DNA of 64,000 nucleotides. Origin: Rhodococcus sp. NBC_00297. Its GTDB lineage: Bacteria > Actinomycetota > Actinomycetes > Mycobacteriales > Mycobacteriaceae. How positions within the stretch are numbered: position 1 is the first letter of the stretch; the number at the start of each line of letters is the position of its first letter. Positions 1-8,232 of this stretch are shown in pieces. The notes under the pieces were generated by a model. That model was not told the DNA's origin. It ran no database searches and saw only the letters and a list, made by a program, of their open reading frames with translations. The stretch is taken from contig NZ_CP108041.1 in assembly GCF_036173065.1 (NCBI RefSeq), forward strand, positions 3,723,001-3,787,000. Reading direction: 5' to 3'. The translations under genes were made by a program, and so were the position numbers.

Positions 1-1
1 G

Positions 2-916
2 ACACGGGAGATGGTGGCGCGGGCGATCGCCGATCTCGACGGCCAACGAGAACAACTGCGGTTCAGTGGACGCAAGTACATGCTCGATGTCGTCATGTCT
101 GCGCCCGATCGTTTCTCGAAGACCTTCAAGCGTGCGGTCGAGGCCGAATTGCCGAGTCTCGAACCCGCCACGGTGCGCGCACGGTTTCATCTGCAGGAGA
201 GCGCCACCGCCGAGGCGGTGGTCGCGCGGCTGAACAGGCTGTCGGGCAGCGGATCTCAGGGCGTCATTCTGAAGGCGCCTGCCGCACCGGACGTCGCCGC
301 CGCGGTCGATCGCCTCGTGGCCGCCGGGATTCCCGTGGTGACCTACGTGACCGACATTCCGGGGAGCCGACGGTCCGGGTACGTGGGTATGGACAATCGT
401 GCAGCGGGGGAGACGGCCGCGTATTTGATCACCACGATGATGGCCGATCGCCCGGGTGACGTCCTGGTCACGCTGAGCAGCAACGCGTTCCACGGCGAGG
501 AGGAGCGGGAGATGGGCTTTCGCACCGCGCTGCGACGACTACCCGGACCTGTGCGGACGGTCGTCGAGATCGCGGAGAACGACGGGCTCGACGATCGCGT
601 GGAATCGCTGGTTCTCGACGCCCTCGATCGGCACCCCACCATCTCCGCCGTCTACTCGTGTGGCGGCGGGAACTCGGCCATCGTGCGGGCCTTCCGGACG
701 CTGGATCGACCCTGCCGGGTGTTCGTCGCGCACGACCTCGATGCGGACAACCGGGACCTGCTGTATCGCCGACAGATCAGCGCGGTGCTCGAGCACGACA
801 TGCGCGCGGACGCCCAGCGTGCGTGTCGGATGGTGCTGCACGCGCGTGATGCCTCGACCGCGGTCCGCGGATCCTCGTCACCCATCCGCATCGTCACCCC
901 GTTCAACATGCCCTGA
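2..916 (+). CDS. LacI-family transcriptional regulator, 5'-truncated by the window edge
   Basis: The frame is open from base 2 with no start needed: the first residues (TREMVARAIADLDG) match the last helix of a LacI-type DNA-binding domain, so only the recognition helices lie outside the window. The rest is a periplasmic-binding-protein-like effector domain with two alpha/beta lobes, including a segment PVVTYVTDIPGSRRSGYVGM typical of ligand-binding LacI proteins that follow a sugar or polyol. The stop is at 914-916. The next gene on the same strand is a 2-oxoglutarate dioxygenase 117 nt away; whether it is a target is unknown. The inducer cannot be told from sequence. Confidence 0.85.
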   Translation, partial: TREMVARAIADLDGQREQLRFSGRKYMLDVVMSAPDRFSKTFKRAVEAELPSLEPATVRARFHLQESATAEAVVARLNRLSGSGSQGVILKAPAAPDVAAAVDRLVAAGIPVVTYVTDIPGSRRSGYVGMDNRAAGETAAYLITTMMADRPGDVLVTLSSNAFHGEEEREMGFRTALRRLPGPVRTVVEIAENDGLDDRVESLVLDALDRHPTISAVYSCGGGNSAIVRAFRTLDRPCRVFVAHDLDADNRDLLYRRQISAVLEHDMRADAQRACRMVLHARDASTAVRGSSSPIRIVTPFNMP

Positions 917-1033
917 CCGCTCGGGCGGGTCCCGTCTCGAGGGGAAACTGAGGGTTCGAAGCCTTGTCTCGAGGTGTCCGCGCCCGGCAGGCTCGACCAT
1001 GACGACAACGGCCATCGGGACCGAGGAGCAGGT

Positions 1034-2218
1034 ATGACCAGCAACATCAGCAGCCACTCGCACCGCGCGGATCGCCTCCGCGCGGCCGACTGCGACATCG
1101 AGGAGTTCCGGGCACTGGTGTCCGAGAGCACCCAGCTCGCCGACCACCCCCACGCGTCCGACGTGGTGCAGAACGTGCTCGTGTACGACGGACCGGAGCT
1201 CGCGCGGCGGGCGACCGACGACCAGGTGCGCGCCGACATCCAGGACGAACTGGCGAATGCACTCCTGAACGGCCCCGGCATCGTGGTGTTCCGCGGTGCC
1301 TTCACGGCCGACCACGCGGTCGCGGAGACCACCCGCACGTACCGGGACGTCATTCGTGGCCAGCGCGAGAGCGGTGTGAGCAACGGTGACCACTTCGCGA
1401 AGCCGGGAGCGAACGATCGCATCTGGTCGGCCCTGCAGAAGTTGGCGGTCGCCGAGCCCGAGCAGTTCGCTCGGTACTACGCCAACGATCTCCTGGCGCT
1501 GGTGGCGGAGGCGTGGCTCGGGCCGATGTATCAGGTCACGTCCGCCATCAACGTCGTCAATCCCGGTGGCGCCGCCCAGAATCCGCATCGTGACTACCAC
1601 CTCGGGTTCATGTCGACCGACACGGCCGCGGCGTTCCGGGCGCACATCCACCGCCTGTCACCTGCGCTGACACTGCAGGGAGCGGTGGCGCACTGCGACA
1701 TGCCGATCGAGAGCGGCCCGACGATGTATCTGCCGCACTCACAGAAGTTCGAGGCCGGCTACATCGCCTTCAACCTCCCCGAGTTCCGGGAGTACTTCGC
1801 CGACAACCACGTTCAGCTTCCGCTTCGGGAGGGCGACGCCGTGTTCTTCAATCCGGCGCTGTTCCACGCGGCAGGGCACAACACCTCGACCGACATCTTC
1901 AGGATGGCGAACCTGCTGCAGATCTCCTCGCCGTTCGGCCGCGCGCTCGACAGCGTCGACCGGCAGACGATCGTGTCCGCCCTGTATCCGACGCTGGTGG
2001 ACTGGGCGGCGCAGGGTCGTGAGCGGGACGTCGCCAACGTGATCGCGGCGTCGGCTGAGGGCTACGCGTTCCCGTCGAACCTCGACCTCGACCAGCCGAT
2101 CAGCGGTCTGGCGGGGGAGACGCACGCCGAACTGGTGCGGCGCGCGCTGGCGAGCGGGCTCGACGCCGCCGAGTTCGACGCCGCCGCCGCGGATCTGTTC
2201 GCCCGCCACCGGGCGTGA
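1034..2218 (+). CDS. Phytanoyl-CoA dioxygenase (PhyH) family Fe(II)/2-oxoglutarate oxygenase
   Basis: 394-residue member of the PhyH family, which hydroxylates diverse small molecules using Fe(II), O2 and 2-oxoglutarate. The iron-binding facial triad is visible as H185 and D187 (NPHRDYH) and H278 (NPALFHAAGHN) in the double-stranded beta-helix. The start at 1034 is chosen because GAGGAG sits just upstream; an in-frame ATG at 974 lacks a ribosome site. Stop is only 1 nt from the 3' end of a convergent zinc-ribbon gene. Substrate unknown; a halogenase or ectoine-hydroxylase role is not indicated by neighbours. Confidence 0.85.
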   Translation: MTSNISSHSHRADRLRAADCDIEEFRALVSESTQLADHPHASDVVQNVLVYDGPELARRATDDQVRADIQDELANALLNGPGIVVFRGAFTADHAVAETTRTYRDVIRGQRESGVSNGDHFAKPGANDRIWSALQKLAVAEPEQFARYYANDLLALVAEAWLGPMYQVTSAINVVNPGGAAQNPHRDYHLGFMSTDTAAAFRAHIHRLSPALTLQGAVAHCDMPIESGPTMYLPHSQKFEAGYIAFNLPEFREYFADNHVQLPLREGDAVFFNPALFHAAGHNTSTDIFRMANLLQISSPFGRALDSVDRQTIVSALYPTLVDWAAQGRERDVANVIAASAEGYAFPSNLDLDQPISGLAGETHAELVRRALASGLDAAEFDAAAADLFARHRA

Positions 2219-2219
2219 C

Positions 2220-2423
2220 TCACACCTCGGTCGCGGTCCCGCAGATTCCGCACACCTCGAGCACGCGCCGCTTCCAGCGTGCGACGGGGATGAAGAAGAC
2301 GCTGAGCTGCGTGTACTGCCGCATCCGCTCCCACTGGGTGGTGTTGTGGCAGCGGGGGCACGTCCGGGTGCTGCCGGCGCCGAGCGAGGACCGTTTCGTG
2401 CCGTATCCGAAGAGGAAGAACAT
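2220..2423 (-). CDS. Small zinc-ribbon protein
   Basis: 67-residue protein with two Cys pairs, CPRC (C22, C25) and CGIC (C58, C61), the pattern of a zinc ribbon. The interval between them holds an aromatic/hydrophobic stretch (LSVFFIPVARWKRR). Proteins of this size and pattern are common conserved hypotheticals of actinomycetes and carry no assigned function. It converges on the PhyH gene. An overlapping frame on the other strand has no such motif pattern, which is why this strand was chosen. Confidence 0.75.
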   Translation of the reverse strand: MFFLFGYGTKRSSLGAGSTRTCPRCHNTTQWERMRQYTQLSVFFIPVARWKRRVLEVCGICGTATEV

Positions 2424-2448
2424 CGGACCAGCCTAGAGGCCACCGAAC

Positions 2449-2480
2449 ACCCATGTGTGCGCACGTGCGCACACATGGGT
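2449..2480. promoter_or_regulatory. Perfect 32-bp palindrome, candidate operator of the KmtR-like sensor
   Basis: The two 16-base arms are exact reverse complements with no spacer (arm ACCCATGTGTGCGCAC). It sits at the 5' end of the MFS exporter gene and overlaps one of its possible ATG codons (2475). ArsR/SmtB-family sensors bind inverted repeats of this kind, and such a sensor is encoded at the end of the same operon, so autoregulated repression is the simplest reading. Binding itself is inferred. Confidence 0.6.
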
Positions 2481-3755
2481 ATGGTCGTCGGCATGGTCGT
2501 TCTGCAGGTTCGATCCGAGTCCGTTCTCGCGGTCCCGGCGTTTCGCAGGCTCTTCACAGCGCAGGTGGTGGCACTGGTCGGCACCGGTCTGCTCACCGTG
2601 GCGCTGGGACTTCTGGCCTACGACATCGCCGGTAGTTCCGCCGGCGCTGTCCTCGGCACGGCGCTGGCCGTCAAGATGGTCGCCTACGTCGGGGTGGCTC
2701 CGGTCATGTCCGTGCTCACCGGCCGTCTGCCACGCACGACCGTACTGGTATCCGCAGACGTCGTACGGCTCCTGATCGCGGTACTGCTGCCGTTCGTGAC
2801 GCAGGTGTGGCAGGTGTACGTGCTCGTGTTCGTCCTGCAGGCGGCCTCGGCCACCTTCACGCCGACCTTCCAGGCCGTCGTTCCCGCGGTGATCTCCCGC
2901 GACGATCAGTACACCCGCGCGCTCTCGCTGTCCCGGCTCGCCTACGACCTCGAGTCGCTGGTGAGTCCGATGCTCGCCGCGGCGCTGCTCACCGTCGTGT
3001 CGTATCACTCGCTGTTCGTCGGCACAGCAGTAGGTTTCGCGCTGTCGGCCGTCCTCGTGGTGAACACCCGAATTCCGGACAGAGAGCTCCGGTCCGCCCC
3101 GAACGGGGCTCGGTCGTTCGGTGACCGACTCGTGGCCGGAGTGCGCCGCTTCGGTGGCCGTCCGTCGCTTCGGGGGCTGCTCGCACTGAACCTCGTCGTC
3201 GCGGCCGGAACGTCGTCGGTGATCGTCAACAGCGTCGTCTACGTGCGCGACATCGTGGGTGGGCCGGCCAGCGCCCTGGCCGTGGCCCTCGGCGTCTTCG
3301 GCGGCGGGTCGATGATGGTGGCGTTCGCAGTTCCCCGCATTCTCACAGTCGTCGACGACCGTCGGCTGATGCTCGCCGGTGGTGTGGTCGTCTCTCTCGG
3401 GACGACGGGTGCTGTCGCGCTCGCCGCTCTCCGTCCGAACGGTGCCGCGGGCTGGGCGTCACTCGCCGTCGTCTGGGCCGTGCTGGGCGCCGGAACGTCG
3501 ATGATCTCCACCCCGTCTGCTCGCGTGATCACCCGAGACTCCGACGACGGTGACCGGGACGAGCTCTTCACGGCGCAGTTCTCGCTGTCTCATGCGTGCT
3601 TCCTGCTCACCTATCCGGTGGCGGGCTGGGTGGGCGCCGAGGTGAGCCAGGTCGTCGCCGCGTCGATCATCGCCGTCCTCGCTACACTTGCCGCGCTGGG
3701 TGCCGGTCGGCTCTGGACTCCGGCATCGACGGTGGGCGCGCCACCGACCGAGTAG
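2475..3755 (+). CDS. MFS exporter, NreB-like (putative nickel/cobalt efflux)
   Basis: About 426 residues with the hydrophobic pattern of a 12-helix major-facilitator protein; the segments LLTVALGLLAYDIAG, MVAYVGVAPVMSVLTGRLPR and YTRALSLSRLAYDLESLVSP resemble NreB-type metal exporters as I remember them. It is followed after 14 nt by a KmtR-like Ni/Co sensor, which supports export of these metals from the cytosol. The start is uncertain: ATG codons at 2475, 2481 and 2493 are all possible, and the first lies inside a 32-bp palindrome; homologues tend to begin close to the VLAVPAFRRLF segment, which favours 2493. Other MFS substrates cannot be excluded. Confidence 0.75.
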   Translation: MGMVVGMVVLQVRSESVLAVPAFRRLFTAQVVALVGTGLLTVALGLLAYDIAGSSAGAVLGTALAVKMVAYVGVAPVMSVLTGRLPRTTVLVSADVVRLLIAVLLPFVTQVWQVYVLVFVLQAASATFTPTFQAVVPAVISRDDQYTRALSLSRLAYDLESLVSPMLAAALLTVVSYHSLFVGTAVGFALSAVLVVNTRIPDRELRSAPNGARSFGDRLVAGVRRFGGRPSLRGLLALNLVVAAGTSSVIVNSVVYVRDIVGGPASALAVALGVFGGGSMMVAFAVPRILTVVDDRRLMLAGGVVVSLGTTGAVALAALRPNGAAGWASLAVVWAVLGAGTSMISTPSARVITRDSDDGDRDELFTAQFSLSHACFLLTYPVAGWVGAEVSQVVAASIIAVLATLAALGAGRLWTPASTVGAPPTE

Positions 3756-3769
3756 ACGGAAGCGGCGAT

Positions 3770-4132
3770 ATGACGGCATCGGACGAGAAGCGGGCTCACG
3801 CGAGTCTCGACCACGCCGACCGCCCGGACCGCGCGCGTCTCGAGGCCGCCGGCGACACGTTCCGCATGCTGTCCGATCCCACTCGGCTGCACCTGCTCTG
3901 GACGCTGAGCCACGGCCCAGCCGACGTCACGGCACTCACGGAGGAGACCGGCGCGTCCCGCACTGCGGTGAGTCAGCATCTGGCGAAGCTGCGCTTCGTC
4001 GGAATGGTCGAGACCGAACGCAGCGGCCGCAACGTCATCTACCGACTCGCCGACGGCCACCTGGCCCGGCTGGTGCGAGAGGGTCTCAACTTCGCCGACC
4101 ACACCGTGACCGGCGAGCCTCCGCATCACTGA
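3770..4132 (+). CDS. kmtR: ArsR/SmtB-family metal sensor, KmtR-like
   Basis: 120-residue winged-helix repressor (recognition helix around SRTAVSQHLAKLR, 63-75). In Mycobacterium tuberculosis KmtR, Ni/Co is bound by His88, Glu101, His102, His110 and His111. Here H97, D110, H111, H119 and H120 fall at the same spacing (DGH, ADH, then PPHH at the C-terminus), with Asp in place of Glu. The NmtR-type alpha-5 set is not complete because the residue 11 after H97 is Phe rather than His. It is the distal gene of the exporter operon, so it probably represses that operon until nickel or cobalt accumulates. Confidence 0.82.
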   Translation: MTASDEKRAHASLDHADRPDRARLEAAGDTFRMLSDPTRLHLLWTLSHGPADVTALTEETGASRTAVSQHLAKLRFVGMVETERSGRNVIYRLADGHLARLVREGLNFADHTVTGEPPHH

Positions 4133-4138
4133 TCGGGT

Positions 4139-4744
4139 CTAGATCCACCCGTGGCGCCGGGCGATCGCGCATGCCTCGTGGCGATTGGCGGCGCCCAGTT
4201 TGGCCGCGGCGGCCGAGAGATAGTTGCGTGCCGTTCCCGGTGAGAGATGTGCGCGCTGGGCGATCTCGGCGATCGTGGCTCCGTCCGCGGCGAATTCGAG
4301 CACGTCCGACTCGCGCGGTGTCAGCGGCGAATCGCCCGCGCCGATGGCCTCGGCCGCCAGGCTCGGATCGACGTAGCGTCCGCCGCTCACCACCGTGCGC
4401 ACCACCTCGGCGAGGGTCGCCGCGGACGTGGTCTTCGGGAGGAATCCGCCGACGCCGGCAGAGAGCGCCTTCTTGAGGTATCCGGGTCGGCCGTGGCTGG
4501 TGACGATGATCGACCGGCAGTCGGGAAGCAGCGCGGCGATGCGTTGGGCCGTCTCGATACCGTCGATCCCTCCGAGCTGCAGGTCGAGCACCGCGACGTC
4601 GGGGGTGGTCCGCGCGGCCTCGGTCACCGCCGCCTCGCCCGAGTCCGCATGTCCCACGACCTCGATGTCGTCCTCCAGATCGAGCATCGTGCCCAGGGCC
4701 ACCCGGATGAGGTTCTCGTCGTCTGCCAGCAGTACCCGAATCAT
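4139..4744 (-). CDS. NarL/LuxR-type response regulator
   Basis: 201 residues. The receiver domain has the acidic pair D8/D9, phosphoacceptor D54 and conserved K104 (FLPKTT). The C-terminal LuxR helix-turn-helix lies at about 138-195 (LTPRESDVLEFAADG onward). Its start overlaps the stop of the upstream histidine kinase by 4 nt, so the two are translationally coupled. With the ABC-2 exporter genes upstream on the same strand, it probably activates the exporter operon, as in DesKR or LiaRS-type systems. The 3' end is 6 nt from the convergent kmtR gene. Confidence 0.92.
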   Translation of the reverse strand: MIRVLLADDENLIRVALGTMLDLEDDIEVVGHADSGEAAVTEAARTTPDVAVLDLQLGGIDGIETAQRIAALLPDCRSIIVTSHGRPGYLKKALSAGVGGFLPKTTSAATLAEVVRTVVSGGRYVDPSLAAEAIGAGDSPLTPRESDVLEFAADGATIAEIAQRAHLSPGTARNYLSAAAAKLGAANRHEACAIARRHGWI

Positions 4745-5880
4745 GGTGTGCCCTTCGTGGGGGATGTCGTCGTCGGTGCGAATTCGACAGCGAGGGTGAA
4801 GGTGTCGGCTCCGGCCTCGACGGTGAGGGAACCTCCGACCGCAGCCAGACGCTCACGGAGACCGGCGAGACCGGTGCCGTCGCCCGCACGTTCCGGCGAC
4901 GTCGGCCGGTCGTTGACGATGCGGAGCCGGTCGTCACCGAACTCGATACGGCAGTACGTGGCACGTGAGTGGCGCAGGATGTTCGTGACGCCTTCCCGCA
5001 CCACCCACGCGGCCTGTTCGGCTACTGCGCCGGGGATGTCGGCAACAGTCCCGGTCAGCTCGGTCCGGATGCCGGCGGCGGACAACAGGGACTGGGCGCC
5101 GCGGAGTTCCGCCGCGACGTCGACGGAACGGTAGCCACGCACCAGTTCCCGAGCGTCGGTCATCGACTCCCGGGCGAGCACACGTACCTCGTCCATCTGC
5201 GCGGCAGCTCGGTCGTCTCCTCGCCGAGCCAGCGCGGCGGCGAGCTCGCTCTTGACCGCGATGGCGGACAGCGCTCGACCGACGACGTCGTGCAGGTCCC
5301 GGGAGAAGCGCAGTCGTTCCTCGGCGACCGACAGGGCGGCGGCGGCGTCGCGGGTGGTGGCCAGCTCGGTGACGATGCGCAGCAACCACATCGACAGGCG
5401 CACCGTGGTGGCCATGGCGACGATGCAGAAGGCCAGGAGTGTGATCTCGAGTGCGGTCGAGCCCGATGCGGCGGCGACCACCGGGGCGACCACCGCGGCG
5501 CCGAGAGACCAGCGCAGGTCCACCAGTGCCGCGATCGGTGTCGTCACCAGGATGGCCACCCACAGGAGGTTCGGTGCGGCGCCCACCACGACGAGCACGG
5601 CGGCCGCTGCGATCTGTACGCACAACGGTGCCCGGACGTCCGCACTCGAAGCGCCACCGAGTACGGGAATACGGTGCAGGACAACGAGTGCAGACACCAC
5701 GCACACCAGCGCGGCGGCGGTGGAGATCGCGTCACCCGCCTGCGCCGAGGCCGCCATCGAGGCCACCGCGACCGCGACGACGATGAACTGGAAGGACTGC
5801 CGGGTGTAGGTGCGGACCTTCTCGACGTCGCTGCTGCCCCGCCATCCGAGTGTCGGGTCGAGATGATCGCGCAGTCTCAT
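4741..5880 (-). CDS. DesK/LiaS-type sensor histidine kinase
   Basis: 379 residues with about five to six hydrophobic segments in the first 170 and no large extracellular domain, suggesting membrane-state or intramembrane sensing. The HisKA_3 phosphorylation site is H197 (FSRDLHDVVGRALS), followed by a short HATPase domain with VVREGVTNILRHS and GTGLAGLRERL. The neighbouring ABC exporter lies 40 nt upstream. This arrangement is common for antibiotic or envelope-stress detoxification modules, but the signal is unknown. Confidence 0.92.
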   Translation of the reverse strand: MRLRDHLDPTLGWRGSSDVEKVRTYTRQSFQFIVVAVAVASMAASAQAGDAISTAAALVCVVSALVVLHRIPVLGGASSADVRAPLCVQIAAAAVLVVVGAAPNLLWVAILVTTPIAALVDLRWSLGAAVVAPVVAAASGSTALEITLLAFCIVAMATTVRLSMWLLRIVTELATTRDAAAALSVAEERLRFSRDLHDVVGRALSAIAVKSELAAALARRGDDRAAAQMDEVRVLARESMTDARELVRGYRSVDVAAELRGAQSLLSAAGIRTELTGTVADIPGAVAEQAAWVVREGVTNILRHSRATYCRIEFGDDRLRIVNDRPTSPERAGDGTGLAGLRERLAAVGGSLTVEAGADTFTLAVEFAPTTTSPTKGTP

Positions 5881-5920
5881 GGTCTCCAGCCTTGCAGATC
5901 GGACGGTCGGTGGCGGGACG

Positions 5921-6706
5921 TCAGGAGCGCGGTTCCCAGCGGAAGTGGGTCCGGGCGATCAGGACGCTGCCCGCGATCCAGGCGAGCATGACGAGAGCCG
6001 GCTGACCAGCCTCCGCGAACGTCGACGCGAAGCCCACCGAGTCGGCGCCACCGGCGGCATCACCCACCGAGGTGGTGCCGAACCACCCGAGGTTCAGGAG
6101 ATCGCTGACCGCGGCCATCGGTGTCAGAGCCACCACGTCGGCGAGGGACTCGGGTACCACGTCGCGCAGGAGTGACGATCCGAGCATCGCCAGCAGGATG
6201 ACGGGCAGGCTGGTGATCTGTGCTGCTTCCGCGTTGCGGGTGAAGGCGGACGTGATGAGGGCCAGTGCGGCGAAGAGCGCCGCACCACCGACCAGTGCCG
6301 CCGCGATGAGCAGGACGTTGACGGGAGTGCCGCCGCCGAGGACCACCACGACCACGCCGACGATCACTCCGAGGAGGAGTGTCAGGAGGAACGACGGCAC
6401 CGCGGGTCCGAGAAGGATCTGTGCGTCCGTGCTCTCCCCGGTGCGGAGACGTTTGAGCACCAACTCGTCTCGACGCGTCGCGTAGACCGACAGGAGGTTG
6501 TAGTAGACCAGGAACACCAGCAGGAACAGGGCGAAGATCTCCAGCGCGGCCGACACGCCGGCGTCGGTGAGCCCACCGTCTCGACCCGCGACGACCAGAA
6601 GGACGATCGGCAGGACGAGGGGCATGACCAGAGCGTTGAAGAGAAGGACGCGGTTGCGTCCGAGGAGCGTGAATTCCGCTCGGGACAGTGCGGTCATCGT
6701 ACTCAT
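5921..6706 (-). CDS. ABC-2 type exporter permease
   Basis: 261 residues with six predicted membrane segments of the ABC-2 family, beginning with a short cytosolic N-terminus (TALSRAEFTLLGRNRVLLF) typical of daunorubicin/lipid-type exporters. It pairs with the ATPase encoded immediately upstream (4-nt overlap). The following two-component genes suggest inducible export of an envelope-active compound; the substrate cannot be deduced. Confidence 0.9.
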   Translation of the reverse strand: MSTMTALSRAEFTLLGRNRVLLFNALVMPLVLPIVLLVVAGRDGGLTDAGVSAALEIFALFLLVFLVYYNLLSVYATRRDELVLKRLRTGESTDAQILLGPAVPSFLLTLLLGVIVGVVVVVLGGGTPVNVLLIAAALVGGAALFAALALITSAFTRNAEAAQITSLPVILLAMLGSSLLRDVVPESLADVVALTPMAAVSDLLNLGWFGTTSVGDAAGGADSVGFASTFAEAGQPALVMLAWIAGSVLIARTHFRWEPRS

Positions 6707-7623
6707 GCCGTGATCACCTCAGGGTCGTCGAATGTGTCTGCGATGGAGAGGAACACGGTCTCGAGGGACGCGGCTCGCGCGTCGAGACCGTGCAGGGTGA
6801 CGCCGCTGTCGCGGGCCCACACGAGCAGCTCGGTCAGCGTCTCCTGTACCGAGTTCGTCGTGATCGACACCGTGTCGCCCTTCCGGTCGACGTCGGCTCC
6901 CGGGAGTTGCGGCAGTGCGGTCCGCGGGTCCTTCAGCTCGATGCGCGCCGGGTGACCGACGACCACGTCGTCGACCGTTCCGCTGCGAACGACGCTGCCG
7001 CGGTGCATGATCGCCAACCGATCGCACAGCGATTCCGCCTCGTCGAGATAGTGCGTGGTGAGCATGATGGTCACCCCGGAGTTCTTGAGCTCCTGAATGA
7101 GCTGCCACGTGTTGCGCCGACTCTCGGGATCGAGTCCGGTGGTCGGTTCGTCCAGGAACAGGACTCGCGGTCGGCTGATGATCGCGCAGGCGAGATCGAG
7201 ACGACGCTGCTCGCCGCCCGACAGGAACTTCACTCGGGTGTCCGCACGGGCTTCGAGATCGACGCGCGCCAGGACGTCGTCGACAGGCAGTGGATCGCTG
7301 CACGTGCGGGCCCACATCCGCAGGCTCTCGGCCGCGGTCAGGTCCTGCGGTAGTCCACCCTTCTGCAGCATGATGCCCAGGACGGGCCGGACCTTTCTCC
7401 GATCCGCCACGGGGTCGAGTCCCAGGATGCGGACCGTGCCCTCGCTGGGACGCGACAGACCCTGGATGACTTCCAGAGTCGACGTCTTGCCGGCGCCGTT
7501 GGTGCCGAGCAGTCCGAACAGTTCGCCCTCCGCGATGTCGAGGTCGAGGTTGCGGACCGCGTCGTACGCTGTCTTGCCGGAGCCGTAGCGGCGGGTCATT
7601 CCCGACACCTCGATGACGGTCAT
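6703..7623 (-). CDS. ABC transporter ATP-binding protein (ABC-2 exporter)
   Basis: 306 residues with Walker A GTNGAGKT, signature LSGGEQRR and Walker B VLFLDEPTTGLD, then the long C-terminal extension usual in DrrA-type subunits. It overlaps the preceding small membrane-protein gene and the following permease gene by 4 nt each, giving one tightly coupled operon from 7847 to 4139 or at least to 5921. Confidence 0.95.
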   Translation of the reverse strand: MTVIEVSGMTRRYGSGKTAYDAVRNLDLDIAEGELFGLLGTNGAGKTSTLEVIQGLSRPSEGTVRILGLDPVADRRKVRPVLGIMLQKGGLPQDLTAAESLRMWARTCSDPLPVDDVLARVDLEARADTRVKFLSGGEQRRLDLACAIISRPRVLFLDEPTTGLDPESRRNTWQLIQELKNSGVTIMLTTHYLDEAESLCDRLAIMHRGSVVRSGTVDDVVVGHPARIELKDPRTALPQLPGADVDRKGDTVSITTNSVQETLTELLVWARDSGVTLHGLDARAASLETVFLSIADTFDDPEVITA

Positions 7624-7847
7624 GACGCTCGCCCCCAGTGCCGACGCCCGACGGCGACGCGGACGGCGAGGAACGCGGCGACGACGGCAGCCGCTGCCAC
7701 GGTCGGCACCGAGACTCCGACGATCGCGATCAGCACCGCGATGAGGGCCACCGAGATGACGGCCACCACCAGTTGGCGGGCCGGGGTCGGCGCGGGTCCG
7801 ATCTCCATGAGGTCGGTGAAGAGGTTTCCTTCGTCTGGTTGCTTCAT
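7620..7847 (-). CDS. Small two-helix membrane protein, first gene of the ABC-2 operon
   Basis: 75 residues starting MKQPDEGNLFTDLMEIG with two hydrophobic helices (VVAVISVALIAVLIAIVG and TVAAAAVVAAFLAVRVAV) and a basic tail. The ATG at 7845-7847 is preferred over an upstream in-frame ATG because the longer version adds 29 unrelated residues. A 4-nt overlap with the ATPase gene shows translational coupling. No family function is known to me; an accessory role for the exporter is inferred only from the operon. Confidence 0.7.
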   Translation of the reverse strand: MKQPDEGNLFTDLMEIGPAPTPARQLVVAVISVALIAVLIAIVGVSVPTVAAAAVVAAFLAVRVAVGRRHWGRAS

Positions 7848-7970
7848 GAGAACAATTCTTCGGATCGTGCGGTAGGACCGGCAGTGCCAGGATGCATCGG
7901 TCGAGATGACACCGTCACGGTCGAGCGATGACAAACGTCATGAACCGGACGGCCGAGTAGCGTGTCGACC

Positions 7971-8126
7971 ATGAACGGATGGTTCGTCGTCGCGCTGCTC
8001 GGGGTGCTCGGTCTGGCGGCGATCGTTCTCGGCGGCGCCGACGATTCACCGGGACTCCAGTTTCTCGGTCTGATCCTCGTCGTCAGCGCGGTCGTGACGG
8101 CGGTTCGCCGTCGCCGTATCTCCTGA
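7971..8126 (+). CDS. 51-residue membrane miniprotein
   Basis: Short gene with two hydrophobic stretches (WFVVALLGVLGLAAIVLGG and LGLILVVSAVVTAV) and an Arg-rich C-terminus (VRRRRIS). A TAGCGT -10-like box ends 7 nt before the ATG, the spacing of a leaderless actinobacterial mRNA, which supports expression. The function is unknown. It lies alone between the divergent exporter operon and the TetR gene. Confidence 0.6.
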   Translation: MNGWFVVALLGVLGLAAIVLGGADDSPGLQFLGLILVVSAVVTAVRRRRIS

Positions 8127-8171
8127 TCGCACCCTCCCCTCGATTCTCGTCGCGAGTTCATGGTGGCACTT

Positions 8172-8218
8172 GTTGAACGTGTTCAACTTCGCTACGGTCG
8201 TTGTTGAACACGTTCAAG
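8172..8218. promoter_or_regulatory. Twin TetR operators upstream of 8233
   Basis: Two perfect palindromes share the half-site TTGAAC: GTTGAACGTGTTCAAC at 8172-8187 and TTGAACACGTTCAA at 8204-8217. Their centres are 31 bp apart, about three helical turns, so two dimers would sit on one DNA face. A -10-like TACGGT (8193-8198) lies between them. Placement just before a TetR gene indicates autorepression; binding is inferred. Confidence 0.75.
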
Positions 8219-8232
8219 ACGGGAGTCCGACG

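Noticed and set aside
2215..2436. 73-codon plus-strand frame overlapping the zinc-ribbon gene
   Set aside because: The minus-strand frame has two intact Cys pairs at zinc-ribbon spacing, while the plus-strand frame has no motif.
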